From the NCBI GenBank assembly GCA_037892935.1, contig JAYXKI010000003.1, positions 1,736,001-1,800,000 of the forward strand: 64,000 bases of DNA, read 5' to 3'. Below are positions 43,879-53,957 of this stretch, piece after piece. Position 1 is the first letter of the stretch. Each line of letters starts with the position of its first letter. The position numbers and the translations under genes were made by a program. The notes beneath the pieces are model-generated. The model ran no database searches, was not told where the DNA came from, and saw only the letters and a list, made by a program, of their open reading frames with translations. The DNA is from Phlebopus portentosus. Its lineage: Eukaryota; Basidiomycota; Agaricomycetes; Boletales; Boletinellaceae.

Positions 43879-45310
43879 ATTTTACTTGACTCGACACACG
43901 CCTCGACATGAACGACTACACGCTTTCCAAGATTCAACCCTCTTCTGCATCTCCTAGACCTCTCTACTTTGCATTCATCTGCACGCGCATACCCGCACGA
44001 ATTCAACATGCACTCACGACTGGGACTGTCCTCGGAGGCTCAACCTTTCTGCTCTCACCATGGATATACCATTCAACAGATCGTCACAGCACCAACTTCC
44101 GCTCATCCGGAACATGTACTTACAGTACACACCTCACTAGTACCCGCAAAAATAAATAAATGAAAATTAATCTTCACATATCCGTACACAACATCGGCTA
44201 TTCACGTCACGTCATGATTCGGATTCACATTCACGCGAATCGAACCGAATCGAATCGTTCACAGTCACAATAGAAAGACGATGCAATGTAATATTGTAAT
44301 AAAGTTACGCGGTGTTGTTCCTGAATCCTGTGAATTAAAGGAACAAACAGAACAAAGTCCGAGAGAATCTCACACAGAACTCGAACGCTCGAACGGCGTC
44401 AATCTGCGTACGCGTACGGAGATATGTTCGTACCGTACCGCATCGTGTGCGCACTTTTATTCCGACGCTCCACTCGTCTCCAAGTCCCCTGTTGGTCCCT
44501 AATACTGAACGATGGATACCCATCCTTCGGCAAACCCAGTCAAGGTATGTAACCGAGCCAGGGGAATCAACCAGTACGCATGGAGAGGGAGCCTTTTTCG
44601 CCACTACTAATACTGTCCTTTGTTATCATCAGCATCTATTCTCGCGATGTTCTCTGGCCCGAGTTATCATTACCGGTTTGCGGGGATCTTCAAGCTGGAT
44701 GGGAACGCTAAGAGTGTTCGTCGTACCTGTACATCATGATTATGATCGTATCGTGTGCTTCTCCCGACCCGACTGCCCATCTATCCATCCCATCCATCTG
44801 TTCCCTCAGTCAGTCAAGAACGTTCTTTATCCAATTGCAGGGACTGTGAATAGTAGATTGGATATTCTACGCACTTATCTCAAGTCATCGGATACTTCCT
44901 TAATGTTTATAAACAGTACTACCAGTACTAACTAGTATTGCCTTGGACATCATTGTCATCTCGTAGGGCCACTCATCATTGGTTCCCATACACAAATCTA
45001 TTTGATTGTCACGATTAAAATTAGCTCATAGATGGATGAGAAAGGCCATCACCTGGAGAGAAGGGACGTGAAAGTCCATTGGTTATGGATCTCGCCAGCA
45101 CTTATTTTGGACGCTTGAGGTATATTATTAATGACATCCTTGTGATCTTGCCAGCTACTCATAAGCGAGTTGTATGGCATGCATGTTCTATTGTCCGGAA
45201 CATTAAATTAGATTCAATCTATGTAGCAGACCTCTTCCTTAAGCAAACTGGTCAGACCTTCGAAAAAACAAACGCTCACAAGGTATGTGATATCACACGA
45301 TGTCAGGCCA
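43879..45310. other. 1.4-kb gene-free region
   Basis: No supported gene lies between the CAF16-like gene and the first cysteine-rich copy. A small gaatcgaa-type simple repeat (gaatcgaaccgaatcgaatcg) lies near 44238-44258, and a cagtactac repeat near 44910. Open frames (44447-44935, 45079-45417) lack recognisable domains. The second one overlaps the decayed cysteine-rich copy on the other strand. Confidence 0.45.
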
Positions 45311-45697
45311 CTACGCGTCACGAATGCAGCATTCGCCAGTCACTCCAGGAGGACAAACGTGCGGACAGGGGAGTTCCCCCTCTCTCCTCTCCTTCTCCAG
45401 CGAGGCGATGGCGATAGGAATACAACACCCAGTCTCTCCGTCCGCGCAAACATGTTGACAAACGTCTTCAGCTCGCTTTTCCAGCTGCACGGGAGTACAG
45501 CACCTTATGTCCCCGCCTGCGATACAGGGCTGTAGGCATCTGTCACTTCGTTTGTCGAGTTTGGGGCCGGGATGCAGCAGCCACTAGTCACGCCCGGAGG
45601 GCAGATGATACGGAGTGGACCACCCCTGCTCGAGCTTGTCGAATGGCCAGCAGAAATACGAGGACGGTTTAGAAAGAGGATGTGAAAGAGAGCTTCA
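45311..45697 (-). pseudogene. Decayed tetra-cysteine secreted-repeat gene
   Basis: This reads as a damaged paralogue of the gene at 48379-48939. The start ATG at 45697 gives MKLSFTSSF and then a TAA where the intact paralogue has Ser (TCA to TAA). The remainder of the signal peptide continues in that frame. Two further frame changes follow, near 45620 and 45557. Four cysteine units remain readable: IICPPGVTSGCC (first Cys apparently Ser), CLQPCIAGGDIRCC, CQHVCADGETGCC and CPHVCPPGVTGECC. They are separated by Kex2-like DKR, EKRA and EKER sites, with a stop at 45311. The stop codon plus a lost cysteine argue for real decay, but the frame changes could also be assembly errors as elsewhere in this window. 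A TATA-like tataaac lies about 95 bases upstream. Confidence 0.72.
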
Positions 45698-45920
45698 TCG
45701 TCGCGAAAAAGACTTGAAGATCGGGAATTGTGTGGGGTATGAGTGTTCGACTGGTGGTACTTGCATGAAAGAGCTGCTTCAATGCGACGTTTATAGCTTT
45801 TGGAGACCTGCCTGTAAGACACACCCTATGGCTGTACACTGGGTATTGCCAATGACACGTAACAGTTTTCCGACACAAGACCACCAATAGCAGTAACCAT
45901 CTATCTAGGCGACTGGACCC

Positions 45921-45948
45921 ACGATTCGTCGGAAACCGCTCAGTGTGC
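45921..45948 (-). promoter_or_regulatory. Conserved upstream block, copy 1
   Basis: The block acgattcgtcggaaaccgct followed by cagtgtgc lies about 225 bases upstream of the decayed copy's ATG. Similar blocks occur upstream of the other two family members (47163-47193, 49207-49237). It may be a shared promoter element or merely the edge of the duplicated unit. Confidence 0.55.
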
Positions 45949-46636
45949 TTGCTGCCCTGCAAATATCAAACCGAGCGCATCGCAGACAGATATCCGTGAG
46001 CATGAAACGGAGACCCAGTGTATGTAGGTCAGAACAAGGTTTCCACAACATTACCCAGTAGCCAGCTATAAACGAACGAAGCTGAGAATGTTAACGCTCA
46101 GAATAACGACAGCATCAGCCCTGTCGACTCGAAGTAAAACGGCTATATCCTGAATGTGCGAGGAAAAGTGAACAGATGCTCTTATACAAGCCCAGAAAGT
46201 ACAAAGGCATCAGCAGCAAAAACCATTTCTTGCATATACCGATGGTGGTTCGCAACGAAGTTCGTTCGGGATTGGGCTTTCTGCATCGCCACTTGCCTTC
46301 TGCTCCTTGAGATGTTCCCACGCCTCGAATCACCAGTTACAAATTATTCAAAGTAATAAATGAAGAATTAAAATGAGCCGAATACAGAGTTAAGAGTCCG
46401 ATTGAGATGACCAGAGTACTAGCTGACGCTGATCCGATCCCATGAGTTTCGTTGTGCCAAACCATCATTGCTTCGAAGTACTATATAAACAGATTATACA
46501 TATCCTTATGTGTGCGTGTTCCATTATTTCAAACCTGAGAATCATAAGTGCTTGTTTGAACAGACAAGGAAAAGCTCGAGGAAACCTACCATGCATATTC
46601 ACGAGAAGGGGGCACTGAACAGTAGAAGCAGATCCA

Positions 46637-46927
46637 TCACTGGGTGGGGCAGCATTCATTAGTTGGCTCTCCGGGAAAGCATACAACCAGGCAGTTTCTC
46701 TTCTTCGGTGGTGTGGCGGGAATGCAGCGCCCGGGCTCTCCATCTATGCAAATATGTTGGGAGATGTTTTCGGCTCTGTTCTCCGGGGGAGGGGCGGGTC
46801 CCACGCAGCAGCCAGTCTCGTCCTCCTTGCACGGATGCTCGCAATTAATCGCAACTGCGGCGACGTGCTGTGCGATGAGTACTGAAGTAAGGATAGTAGC
46901 GAAGGATGAGAACAGTGAGAGCTTCAT
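46637..46927 (-). CDS. Small secreted cysteine-rich protein (divergent tetra-cysteine family member)
   Basis: A single exon of 96 residues from the ATG at 46927. An upstream in-frame GTG is ignored. The signal peptide MKLSLFSSFATILTSVLIA with cleavage near HVAAVA is close to that of the paralogues. The mature chain of about 70 residues has ten cysteines in three units: CEHPCKEDETGCC, then CIDGEPGRC (degenerate), then CLVVCFPGEPTNECC. A dibasic KKR precedes the last unit, a possible Kex2 site. Compared with the 48379-48939 paralogue it is shorter, has a Pro-rich spacer, and has changed spacing in the middle unit. The function is unknown. Candidates include an apoplastic effector, an antimicrobial peptide or a signalling peptide, none of which the sequence proves. 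Confidence 0.8.
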   Translation of the reverse strand: MKLSLFSSFATILTSVLIAQHVAAVAINCEHPCKEDETGCCVGPAPPPENRAENISQHICIDGEPGRCIPATPPKKRNCLVVCFPGEPTNECCPTQ

Positions 46928-47162
46928 TGTCACGAAATAAAATGAGAGATTAGAAAAAATCGTGGAGTATGGATAATATTGAATGCTCCTGGCCTTTTAG
47001 CCTGTAAGGAGCACCGAGAGAGGCTTTTAAGAAATGATGGCACCTCAGTCCTGGGAACTATTCTTTGAACAGTTTCCAATATGTGCGATGAAAATGATTT
47101 CCGCAGCATGACAGTAATGCAGAGACTTGAAACACCAATGAACATCCTCGTGAACCACTGTC

Positions 47163-47193
47163 CACGATTAGTTAGAAACGGCGCTCATTTTGG
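47163..47193 (-). promoter_or_regulatory. Conserved upstream block, copy 2
   Basis: The block cacgattagttagaaacggc plus gctcattttgg lies about 236 bases upstream of the ATG at 46927. It resembles the blocks at 45921-45948 and 49207-49237. A second shared element, gaccgagcgcatc, follows at about 47211 and has counterparts near 45970 and 49253. Confidence 0.55.
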
Positions 47194-48378
47194 TACCCTG
47201 AAAAATATCAGACCGAGCGCATCACGGGCAAACGTTCGTGAGAGGGTAATGGAGATTCATACAGAACAAGTATAAAGGCCACTCAGCAAGGTCGAGACTG
47301 ACACAAATGCTTAGAGCAGCAACAGCATCAATTCGGCAAGTGAGTCTGTCGCATCATGACTCGCCAGCAGGTCAGCGGGATCACAAAAATAACAACGGAC
47401 GTGGTAGACAAGTCTCGAAGAAGGATACCGGATAGAAGGCGAATCATGCTGCGTAGTACGTCTGTTTCTTGCATAAGACAGCGGTGGTCCGAAAGAAGCC
47501 TTTATACTTTTACATCGCCACAAGCTTCTCTCGAGTATAGATGGATTTGGACCACAAGATGCAGAACAGGCCGGCTGTACATGCAAATATTCCATGATTC
47601 CTAGGAAAGTCAGATCCAGGCCAGCAAACAATTTCTAAGTTCGAGCATTTTAGAGATGAGACGAAACAATAGATATACCCAGCTCTAAGAAAAAAAAACC
47701 GATGCATAAGCAAGTTAAACAAGTTTCTCAGAGGCTTAAGCAACATTCGCTGGTCTGCAAGTAATGTTGAAATCGAAAATGCGCTTACTGAAAATAGCCA
47801 GTGAGATCAATCATAGGCTCCTTCAGCAAAATGTCCACCCTGAATGTGAGCACTCGATGTAGTCCAGTTTCATGCTGACGATGGTGGCGGTCCAGGCCGC
47901 CAGGACAAAGCTCGCTTTATTTATGTGCATCGCCACGACGCTTCTTCACACGTTCCCAACGGCCACAGTTCCCGGTTTCGTATCAGTATCAAACTTTCAA
48001 AACGGCCGAGCAAAACTTAAGCAAAGGTAGAAACTCATTTCTCTCGAATGCACTAACATTTGCAGATATCCTTGTCATTACTTTATATACACTACGCCAA
48101 CCTCCACATCTATACCAAGAATTGTATAATACAGAAGACGTTCGTGTCCTCGAGTATCCGAGATAGCAGGAGTGGTCCAACCAACAAAACAATTATCATC
48201 CCATGCTGTAATTAAATAACTTTCTGCTTCCTTCGAAGCTTCATAAGTTCTTACTCTCTGTCCTGTAAATGTAACATGAAGATCAGGAACAAGCTAACGT
48301 TTCAAAAGAACGCTCAAATCCTCACATGACAAAGCTCGCGAAAATGAGTGATTTAAGCGACAAAATCGATCTTTGTTA
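47194..48378. other. Intergenic within the cysteine-rich gene family
   Basis: No intact gene was recognised. The segment at about 47440-47525 (tttcttgcataag ... acatcgccacaagcttct) resembles 46226-46305 upstream of copy 1. This suggests that each duplicated unit carried roughly 0.6 kb of upstream sequence along with the gene. Confidence 0.45.
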
Positions 48379-48939
48379 TTAAGCGGGGGTCTGAGCGGGG
48401 ACGCAGCAGCCAGTGGTCACTCCCACTGGACAAATAATCTGGCAGATGTCGTCAGCTCGCTCCTTCAAAGCCGGAGTTGGGGTAGTAGTCGGCGGAGGGA
48501 TGCAGCAGCCTGTCTCGCCGGGAAGGCAGAAGTGCTGACACGCTCTCTCTTTCAGGAGAGGAGTCGGAGTCGGAGTCGGAGTCGAAGAAGTGACACAGCA
48601 GCCGCTTTCGCCGGGAAGGCAGAAGTGGAGGCAGTGCAATGCAGGTGTCGTCGTTGTCGTTTGCCTCTTCTCCAAGCTTGCAGTCGGAGTGGGTGGAGGA
48701 ATGCAGCAACCTGTCTCGCCCGGGAAGCAGAAGTGGAAGCATTCCAGGCCAGGCGTCGACGTAGTCTCTTGCCTCTTTTCCAAGGCCGGAGTCACAGTCG
48801 TGGTCGGCGGCGGGACACAGCAACCCGTCTCTCCCGGCAAGCAGATGTGGTCACAAACAATGCCCGCTGCACCAACCTGCTGCGCGACGAATAGCGAAGC
48901 AAGGACAGTTGAGAAGAAAACAGCGAGTGAGAACTTCAT
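48379..48939 (-). CDS. Secreted precursor with five tetra-cysteine repeats and Kex2-like spacers
   Basis: A single exon of 186 residues. A signal peptide (MKFSLAVFFSTVLASLFVAQ, cleavage near GAA) is followed by five repeats with the core C-x3-C-x-P-G-x-T/S-G-C-C: CDHICLPGETGCC, CFHFCFPGETGCC, CLHFCLPGESGCC, CQHFCLPGETGCC and CQIICPVGVTTGCC. Each is followed by a Pro/Thr-rich linker. Between units are EKRQ, EKRQ, KERA and KERA, so at least two dibasic KR sites fit Kex2 cleavage and the KER sites may be trimmed too. Processing would release peptides of about 30-37 residues with four cysteines each. The architecture is that of a Kex2-processed repeat protein. I recognise no named family. A TATA box (cctatataacc on the coding strand, about 49046-49056) lies about 110 bases upstream. 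Confidence 0.88.
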   Translation of the reverse strand: MKFSLAVFFSTVLASLFVAQQVGAAGIVCDHICLPGETGCCVPPPTTTVTPALEKRQETTSTPGLECFHFCFPGETGCCIPPPTPTASLEKRQTTTTTPALHCLHFCLPGESGCCVTSSTPTPTPTPLLKERACQHFCLPGETGCCIPPPTTTPTPALKERADDICQIICPVGVTTGCCVPAQTPA

Positions 48940-49828
48940 TGTTGTCGTAATTGAAAGAAAGAAGGAGAGTTTGGAGAAGATTTCTCAAGTTACGAGTCCT
49001 TTTGTTTTGGCAAGAGTTAGAGAATCAAGCCGTCCCAAAGGTGAGGTTATATAGGCTTTGGATGGCTCGGTCTAGGATCCGACTCTTGAGTAATACGGAG
49101 GGTTTCACCAAAGCCGGGAACCAGAGTGCGGCACACAGCGGAGCAATGCATGAAATTGCAACTGAGGATTGAGACCTTAGTACTGATCGCCGTCCCTGGC
49201 GACCTTACGATTCGTCAGAAACGCCGCTCAGCATGGTACATTCCAAAGGATCACACCGCGCACATCGCGAGAAGATAATTTCCGCGAGGGCGCACATTCA
49301 CCCGTTCGCCAGTGTCGGCCCGTACGGTTGTCCATGACTGGCGGAGATGTGCAAACAGCGCTTGATTTGACTAGGCAAATCCTCAGTAGAGACACTGGGA
49401 TCAATAACAGGCACCGTAGGTGAGTGAATAGCGCGCCATTCTTGATGTGGACGTTGTTCATTAGACTACCGAGGACTCCATCTCGCAGTTGAGGTAGGTC
49501 ATGGGCACGAACAGATGTTTCACCTTGCTATGTAAATAAATATTCCGCATTACTGTAACAGAAAAATGCATGTGACATAATGCCGCTTGGTTCCGTAATA
49601 TCCATGAGCTTTGATCCAGCAGAATGAAGAGAGATGAAGAACTGTACGACTACGGCATGATGAGCCAACCCAGGCAGTTGAGGCAAAGAGACGATGGTTG
49701 GTGTTGGTTATTGTAAAAGGCAAGTTACGCATCACTGAACGACGCGTGCGATTTCGATTTCAGTCACGTTTTCCGTCTGGCCGCATCTCCTCGTCTCCTG
49801 TCCATCCCCAAAACAGTCAACCTCCGCC
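48940..49828. promoter_or_regulatory. Divergent region, tetra-cysteine gene and MOB1
   Basis: This stretch lies between the tetra-cysteine repeat gene (minus) and MOB1 (plus). It contains the TATA box near 49050 and the conserved block at 49207-49237 on the minus-strand side. The last 100 bases before MOB1 are pyrimidine-rich. No coding sequence was recognised. Confidence 0.5.
49207..49237 (-). promoter_or_regulatory. Conserved upstream block, copy 3
   Basis: The block acgattcgtcagaaacgccg plus ctcagcatggt lies about 268 bases upstream of the ATG at 48939. It matches copy 1 (45921-45948) closely and copy 2 (47163-47193) less well. Confidence 0.55.
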
Positions 49829-51029
49829 ATGTCTTCATTCTTTGGACTGTACGTCAGATATTCCATCTTATTCACTCATATCAAATATCTCTTCTAATCA
49901 AATAACTTCGGTTGCTATTCTCCGTTTCATAGAGGCAAGACAAGGACTTTCAAACCACGGAAGGACGCGCCTGAGGGGACGAAGCAGTATCAGTTACGCA
50001 AATATGCGGAGGCAACGCTGGTACGAATGAATTATAATCTAAATGAGACCATGCTGTATCTGAGGTTTCTTTTGGATATGATGTGTATAGGGGTCGGGAA
50101 ACCTCCGCCAAGCGGTGTTATTGCCAGAGGGAGAGGATACGAACGAATGGCTCGCTGTGCACAGTGCGTTGTGTCCGACAATCACAATCACTTGCCCCAC
50201 ATAGTGCTAAAGGAGCTTTAGCCGTCGACTTTTTTAATCATCTGAACATGCTATACGGAACGGTCACGGAATTCTGTACACCTCAGGAGGTACGCAACGA
50301 ATGAAATATCCAACTTCTGCTCAGCATAGACTTATACATATCATATGCTTAAATAGTGTCCGATCATGTCTGCAGGGCCAAGGTACCCATATACCTCGCC
50401 TTCATTCTTGTATCGTAGGAGAATAATGATCGGAATTCTTACTAGATACGAATATCTTTGGGAAGACGGCGTGAAATTCAAGCGGCCGACTAAGCTGCCC
50501 GCGCCGGATTATGTCGATGTATTAATGAACTGGGCACAGTCGCTTCTGGATGACGAGGCTGTCTTTCCAAACAAGATCGGTTAGTACGATATGTGCATGC
50601 TTTTATTGCTATGCGTGCGTTCTTGCTCAAGATGGGCCATGTTGACGTGAATCTCAGGCGTGCCGTTCCCTAAGAACTTCCGTGATACGGTCCGAACCAT
50701 TATGCGACGATTGTTCCGCGTATATGCACATCTGTACAGCAACCATTTTGACCAGATATGTGCTCTCGGGATCGAAGGTCTGCATAAATCACTTCTTGAA
50801 AGGATTCCATGGTTGATTAGTCGCATACACCTTCACAGCACACCTAAATACCAGCTATCGTCATTTCTTCTTGTTCATTCATGAGGTGAGATTACGTCTC
50901 TAAAGTACATTAGACCTCGGATCGCTCATGTTGCGGTCACGTCGTCAGTTTGATCTTGTGGATAAGAAGGAGCTGGCACCGCTCGACGAACTGAACGAGG
51001 CCATCTTAGCTGAGGACAAGACGCGGTGA
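49829..51029 (+). CDS. MOB1: MOB1 kinase activator (mitotic exit / septation network)
   Basis: About eight small exons from the ATG at 49829 (first exon 20 bases) to the stop at 51029 give roughly 215 residues, the normal MOB1 size. Conserved stretches in order: KTRTFKPRKDAPEGTKQYQL, YAEATLGSGNLRQAV, LPEGEDTNEWLAVH, VDFFNHLNMLYGTVTEFCT (zinc-ligand Cys), CPIMSAGPRYEYLWEDG, LPAPDYVDVLMNWAQSLLDD, FPKNFRDTVRTIMRRLFRVY, HLYSNHFDQIC and HLNTSYRHFFLF (zinc-ligand His). MOB1 binds and activates NDR/LATS-type kinases (Dbf2/Sid2), controlling cytokinesis and septation. The extreme splitting into small exons is typical of basidiomycete housekeeping genes. No defect was seen. Confidence 0.94.
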
Positions 51030-51489
51030 ACATTCACCACTCGTCATATCGCCATCTCATCCCTGTGGACTTGTATTATTGGCTGTATCATGAATCTGAC
51101 GAGACAATCGGTCTCTTAGAGAACTGTGTCATGAATACAGAACAGCCCGATCGCCCTGAGTGTCTAGAGAGACGATTCAGCTCAGTACTGCGGAAGATCA
51201 CAACGGAAACTCTTCTACACACAAACACCCACTTCCGACTATTTGCTACTTTCCAAGTTTCTGTACTATTCAGCCAAATGCACGGCGGTTGACACACCGA
51301 GCATACAGTCGATGCCACAGCAATTTGATACAATGCTCTAATACAACACAGCACAGCACGCCTCCTACTCAATACACTCGTCAGTCTGCTTCTTCCTTAC
51401 TTCAGGTCTTTCAATTTGCATCTTGTAAAGGATCTCGTTGCGTTGCGTCAATGCATGTCGTGAATCAAGGGGATATATGTGTTGAACGT
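51030..51489. other. Convergent intergenic, MOB1 and SUP35
   Basis: About 460 bases lie between two convergent stops and presumably hold both 3' UTRs. It has no supported coding sequence. Confidence 0.45.
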
Positions 51490-53470
51490 CTAGGCGGTGG
51501 AGTTCGCGGAGGTTCCACCCAGTGCGAGGTTCGCTATGTTTTCTGAAAGGTCCATAGGTGTCTCTATTAACTTGGTGACTTTCCCAATCGCCACCGTCTT
51601 GCCTGGGTATATCGAAATTCAATATCGTCAGAGATAAACAAATTTTTCAGTATCGGTTTCAAAGAAAAGAACAGCACGAACCTTCATCTCGTAAAGTGAA
51701 CCGTCCCATCTGCGGGTGATCAGCGAATCGCTCAATACAAATCGGCTGCGCAGTCTCAATGAGCGCAACGATCTTCTGTCCCTTCTTCGCGAACTGCGGG
51801 GGTTTCTTCGACTTGCGACCCGTCGCCTTGTCGAAATAATTCAGTAATGCAGCAAGGGTGACTTCCTCCGCAAGAGTGTGCACATGCATCACAGCGCTGT
51901 ACCCAGCGCAAATGATATTCTTATGCTCCAGGATCGCTAGCTGCGCTTCGAATTGGCGCACAGCGTGTACGGAGTTGGTTGGAGAGGTGAGGACGAACCC
52001 TGTGCTGATGTCTTCGTCATCTACACCTTTCAACCGAACGCGAGTGTTGTCTCCGCAAATTGCGCTGGGCACTTCGTCCTCGAGTTCATTGTAAATCTGA
52101 GCCACTTCAACTAAAGTACGATTTGGCATGAGTAAGAGCTCGTCATTCCGCTGAAGTCGTCCCGACTCGATCTTTCCGACGACGATTGTACCCATGTCTT
52201 TATATTTCTCGGCGATGGGAAGCATGAGAGGCCCCGTGATCTTGCGGTTCACCATGGGCGTTTTGTCGAGCAGCTCTAGCAGAGAAGGGCCGCTGTAGTA
52301 AATTAGTGCACAAACCAAGTTTAAAGAGAATGAGATTTCACTTACTCATACCAAGGAGCAATGCTCTTGGAAACCCGATCCTTCAGATTTACACCCGTCT
52401 GCGCGGATACGGGTACGAAGAGCAAGTCTGTTTTCGGATTGTAGCCAGATGCCTTGATAAACGGTGTGATCTTGCCGACAATCTCGTCATAGCGAGCCTT
52501 GTCCCATTCTACGGTGGGATCGTCCATCTTGTTGATCGCAATAATGAGTTTGGAAACTCCAGCTGTCTTCACGAGCATTACATGTTCGCGCGTCTGTCCG
52601 CCCTTCTCGAATCCAGTTTCGAATTCACCCTTTCGCGCGGATATGACGAGGACGGCAACGTCCGCCTGCGCTGCACCGGAGATCATGCTAGGTACGTACG
52701 TCTTGTGCCCGGGTGCGTCGAGAATCGTATATCGTCGCGCGTCAGTCTCGAAGTATCCTCGTCCGACTTCGATAGTTTTGCCCTTGTCCCGCTCGGAAGG
52801 TGTAGAGTCAAGCGCCCAAGAGATGTACCAGCTCTCTCGGCCCGCTTCCTTCGCTTCCCTCTCATATTTCTCCATCGTCCGCTTGTCGACCATGCCTGTG
52901 AGGAAGAGAATGTTGCCGCCCATGGTACTCTTTCCAGCGTCGACATGCCCGATAAACACGATATTGAGATGTTGTTTGACTGGTCGTGTATGAGCACACG
53001 ACCTAGGCCTAAAGGAAATCTATAAGTTACTCACGATCCCCATACAAGTCTTTCAACGTCGCTTCATCGGCATTAGCATGCACTTCCTCGACAACTCTTG
53101 TCGCATCTGTCTTTGCTCGCTCTGTGGTGAACGCTTTAGATTTGACAGATACGGCTTTTTCTGAAGGTGGCGCGGACGTTTTGGGTGGAGTTGGCTGGGC
53201 AGGAGTTGGCGCAGGCACAGCTGCTGGTGCTGGTGCTGGTGCTAGTGCTGGAACAGTCGGAAGGGGAGCTGACACTGGTGCCGGTGCGGGCGGTGGAGGC
53301 GTAAGCTTGCTCCCGCCGATATTGAGCGTGATAGTTGGCGGCGGCTTCGGCGCCTCCCCTTGTTCTGGTCGCTCAATGGGCGCAGGTGGCGGCTGCGCCT
53401 GAGAAAACTGAGGCGTAAGACGGAATTTACCTGGGACAAACTCCGCTGCGTTCGAGTTCAGCCTATTCAT
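51490..53470 (-). CDS. SUP35: Translation termination factor eRF3 (SUP35), GTPase
   Basis: Four exons (53035-53470, 52346-52979, 51682-52292, 51490-51602) join in frame to 597 residues. The N-terminus starts MNRLNSNAAEFVPGKF, a PAM2-type motif (LNxxAxEFxP) that binds the MLLE domain of poly(A)-binding protein. A Pro/Ala-rich linker and a Lys/Ala-rich charged stretch follow. The GTPase domain has GHVDAGKST (G1), DAPGHKTYV (G3) and NKMDDP (G4), with GTPase-associated DSTPSERDKGKTIEVGR. Domains II and III end with RFTLRDEGKTVAIGKV. eRF3 binds eRF1 and drives stop-codon peptide release. The N-domain here is short and lacks the Gln/Asn-rich prion segment of Saccharomyces. Confidence 0.96.
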
Positions 53471-53957
53471 GATGAAGAAAGAGAAAGATGAGGAAGAGGG
53501 AGACGGAGAGACAGCAGCAGGTAGTCAGGTCTTCTGTATGCGCGGCACGTGTTCGAATCAAAAAAATCACAAAATGTTTTTCTAAGCGCGTAATAACCGT
53601 CAACAACTACCACCATCTGAGTCGAACGTTCGTACAGCAGCTTCTGCCACCAATTCCTGCAGACTTTCCGTTCGTTCGTTTCTCATCCTGTGCATTAGGT
53701 ATCTGCTGTGAAATCATCTCATTACAAGCTCAAATCTTTAACAGTCACTGACTCGGAGTCTCTTCTGGGTGAGGGCTGTGTTGCTCACGCATGCCGCCTT
53801 ACTCTCTTTAGACAGCCTTGAAGCAAGCGAAGATTGCTGAATCTTTTCTTCATGTACAGTACACTGCCTTGAATCCATACTTCTTGGTTAGTTCTAGTGA
53901 ACCATATCACCTCAAGGCTCAACTGCTGTGAAGTAAGCTCCCACAACTACTTCTACT
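53471..53957. promoter_or_regulatory. Divergent region, SUP35 and repeat-ectodomain gene
   Basis: About 490 bases lie between two divergent ATGs and should hold both promoters. A GA-rich tract lies at about 53473-53520 immediately before SUP35. No coding sequence was recognised. Confidence 0.4.

Noticed and set aside
44447..45417. Open frames of 162 and 112 residues on the plus strand
   Set aside because: They have no domain, signal peptide or intron pattern. The second overlaps the decayed cysteine-rich copy on the other strand, where clear repeats are readable.
48379..48894. Plus-strand frames over the tetra-cysteine repeat gene (Arg/Ser-rich, 173 residues)
   Set aside because: They are an antisense reading of the repeat array. 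The minus strand has a signal peptide, regular cysteines and a normal start.
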